Origin: Bacteroidales bacterium
GTDB taxonomy: Bacteria; Bacteroidota; Bacteroidia; Bacteroidales; VadinHA17
NCBI GenBank assembly: GCA_031285575.1
Contig: JAITVX010000032.1
Span: 1 to 7,627, forward strand
Length of the DNA: 7,627 nt
Direction of reading: 5' to 3'
A program made the position numbers and the translations under genes. The stretch's first letter is position 1. Each line of letters begins with the position of its first letter. The notes under the pieces are model-generated. The model made no database searches, had not been told where the DNA came from, and saw nothing but the letters and a program-made list of their open reading frames with translations. This document shows, piece after piece, positions 6,735 to 7,627 of this stretch.

Positions 6735-6977
6735 TTCAAACTACGCTCTTACTTTGGTCTGTGTCCGCGTATTTATCAATCCGGAACCAGTGTGAACGCA
6801 AAAGCGAAGATATGCAAAATGGGTATGTCAACGGTCAGGAAACTGCTGTACATGTGTTCGCTGTCGGCAAAAAAATCGAACAGGGCATGCAGGGAACTAT
6901 ACGACAGATTAACGGCAAAAGGAAAACTGAAAAAACTCGCCCTGATTGCCATAGCAAATATAGCTAACTCTAAATAA
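6735..6977 (+). pseudogene. C-terminal remnant of an IS110-family transposase
   Basis: The frame reads SYFGLCPRIYQSGTSV, then KICKMGMSTVRKLLYMCSLS, then CRELYDRLTAKGKLKKLALI, which is the C-terminal Tnp domain (transposase_20 type) of IS110/IS1111-family transposases. Intact enzymes are about 300-400 residues and have an N-terminal RuvC-like DEDD domain, which is absent here. The Ser of QSG (codon 6780-6782) sits where the family's conserved catalytic serine is expected (inference). On the right, homology stops after AIAN (codon 6957-6959), where relatives continue with a Lys-Leu-rich tail; here the frame runs into IANSK and stops at 6977. The remnant is therefore cut on both sides: left against the LRR gene and right at the IS630 element. 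The frame extends left to an ATG at 6717, but that part is antisense to the LRR gene. It cannot be a working transposase. Confidence 0.78.
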
Positions 6978-6984
6978 AACCACC

Positions 6985-6992
6985 TATCTTTG
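6985..6992 (+). promoter_or_regulatory. Putative -7 element of the IS630 transposase
   Basis: TATCTTTG is a full match to the Bacteroidota -7 consensus and lies only 3 bases before the ATG at 6996. Transcription would begin close to or inside the start codon, so the message would be leaderless or nearly so. No convincing -33 TTTG is seen 19-21 bases upstream. Confidence 0.4.
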
Positions 6993-6995
6993 CTC

Positions 6996-7337
6996 ATGAT
7001 TTATTCGTTAGATTTTCGCAAGCACGTATTTAAAATAAAAGAGCGGGATTCTCTTACTTTTCATCAGTCCGGTGAACGGTTTAGCGTTCCGATCCGCACC
7101 CTGTTTAAGTGGAAAAACCGGATAGAGCCCAAAGTTCATCGCCACAAACCGGCCACCAGAATCAATATGGAAGCCTTACAAAAGCATGTTGAAGATTACC
7201 CGGACAGTTATCAGCGCGAACGTGCAGAACAGTTTGGAGTAAGCCAGAGCTGTATCCTGTATGCCTTGCGGCGTTTACGTATCAGCAATAAAAAAAACAC
7301 TGTTTCATCCCAAAGCCGACGCGGCAAAAAGAGATGA
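6996..7337 (+). CDS. IS630-family transposase, ORF A (DNA-binding part)
   Basis: This 113-residue protein is the N-terminal, DNA-binding half of an IS630-family transposase. It starts MIYSLDFRKHVF, close to the family's typical MxYSxDLRxxV opening, so the ATG at 6996 is preferred over a TTG two codons upstream. Two helix-turn-helix segments are visible: about 19-42 (with FSVPIRTLFKWKNR) and about 72-96 (RERAEQFGVSQSCILYALRR). This is the paired arrangement by which such transposases bind their ends. The frame passes through eight A's at 7290-7297 and ends at a TGA at 7335-7337. Residues after about 100 no longer look like the family, whose sequence continues in the +1 frame as ORF B. The product is either an independent DNA-binding protein or the first half of a frameshifted transposase. 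Confidence 0.8.
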   Translation: MIYSLDFRKHVFKIKERDSLTFHQSGERFSVPIRTLFKWKNRIEPKVHRHKPATRINMEALQKHVEDYPDSYQRERAEQFGVSQSCILYALRRLRISNKKNTVSSQSRRGKKR

Positions 7338-7627
7338 ATTTGCAGCAAAGCTGCATCAATATGAGCAGGTAGAATGTCGTCCGATTATTTACATGGATGA
7401 GAGCGGATTTTCCGTAGATGCTCCAAGAGAGCGCGGATACAGTTTCAAAGGAAAGCGATGCTATGGAAGCAAAGATTGGCATAGCAGAGGGAGAGTGAAT
7501 GCGATTGGGGATGTTCATCATTTCAAAACAGTAAACATCTGTTTATTTGAATGTAATATCAACGCCGATATTTTTCATGCATGGACTGTCAATCAACTGA
7601 TTCCGTCACTTCCTGAAAGGTCTGTTG
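7261..7627 (+). CDS. IS630-family transposase, ORF B (DDE catalytic part), partial
   Basis: This is the catalytic half of the IS630 transposase, in the +1 frame relative to ORF A and open to the window edge. The frame is open from 7243 and has an ATG at 7261, but family-like sequence starts only at the A8 run: TLFHPKADAAKRDEFAAKL, then RPIIYMDESGFSVDAPRERG, then GSKDWHSRGRVNAIGDV. Asp in MDESGF (codon 7396-7398) is the expected first catalytic Asp of the DDE_3 domain. The second Asp and the final acidic residue lie beyond the window. There are no stops or other defects in the visible part. It is probably expressed by fusion to ORF A through slippage and not from its own start; a simple frameshift mutation is the alternative. 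Confidence 0.78.
   Translation, partial: MPCGVYVSAIKKTLFHPKADAAKRDEFAAKLHQYEQVECRPIIYMDESGFSVDAPRERGYSFKGKRCYGSKDWHSRGRVNAIGDVHHFKTVNICLFECNINADIFHAWTVNQLIPSLPERSV
7290..7297 (+). other. A8 slippage / frameshift site in the IS630 transposase
   Basis: Eight consecutive A's follow codon AAT (7287-7289). Reading A A A, A A A, A A C keeps ORF A. Losing one A (or gaining two) gives AAA AAA ACA CTG and enters ORF B exactly where the conserved sequence resumes. Transcriptional slippage on A or T runs is known in some IS630-family elements, and ribosomal frameshifting is known in other IS families. The sequence alone cannot separate these from a disabling mutation. Confidence 0.6.

Larger units (their letters stand above)
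6961..7627 (+). mobile_element. IS630-family insertion sequence, left part
   Basis: The element carries an IS630-type transposase (two frames, 6996-7337 and 7261-7627) and continues past the window. Its left end is placed at the TATA at 6959-6962, because IS110 homology stops there and IS630 elements insert at TA dinucleotides. I cannot confirm the terminal inverted repeat because the right end is outside the window. Confidence 0.6.

Noticed and set aside
6776..6997. 73-codon minus-strand open frame over the IS110 remnant
   Set aside because: The plus strand shows clear IS110 transposase motifs; the reverse frame has no recognisable features.

Overview
The window looks like chromosomal DNA of a member of the Bacteroidota, probably a Bacteroidales-type organism. 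Three things point there. Promoter-like sites follow the Bacteroidota -7 pattern TAnnTTTG (TATATTTG at 4346-4353, TATCTTTG at 6985-6992, TACTTTTG on the minus strand at 3799-3792). Starts lack recognisable Shine-Dalgarno sequences. The protein set is also typical of the phylum: secreted M28 peptidases, a POT transporter with the NMGERFGFYT first helix, and a 21-residue Cys/Asn leucine-rich repeat protein.

Layout. Positions 1-81 hold a degenerate 21-bp tandem repeat that probably continues to the left. A small HPt phosphotransfer protein (211-561, +) is followed 31 bases later by a secreted M28 zinc peptidase (593-2218, +). A second secreted M28 peptidase (2225-3772, -) converges on the first with only 6 bases between the stop codons. 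Next is a 650-base non-coding stretch (3773-4422) with a dyad hairpin, a probable dispersed intergenic repeat and a good promoter. A proton-dependent oligopeptide transporter (POT/PTR2) gene follows (4423-6240, +).

The right end (about 6350-7627) is a mobile-element scar zone. It holds the 3' part of a leucine-rich repeat gene on the minus strand, a C-terminal remnant of an IS110-family transposase on the plus strand, and the left part of an IS630-family element. The IS630 transposase is split into two frames at a run of eight A's, and the element runs off the window.

How the genes may work together (inference): the two exported M28 peptidases would trim peptides in the periplasm or outside the cell, and the POT carrier would import the resulting di- and tripeptides. 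This is a peptide-scavenging neighbourhood. The HPt protein has no kinase or receiver gene beside it here, so its partners are unknown. I found no clear evidence of a wholly new system. The most interesting items are the repeat-rich intergenic region, the NxxER variant in the transporter, and the IS630 frameshift site.
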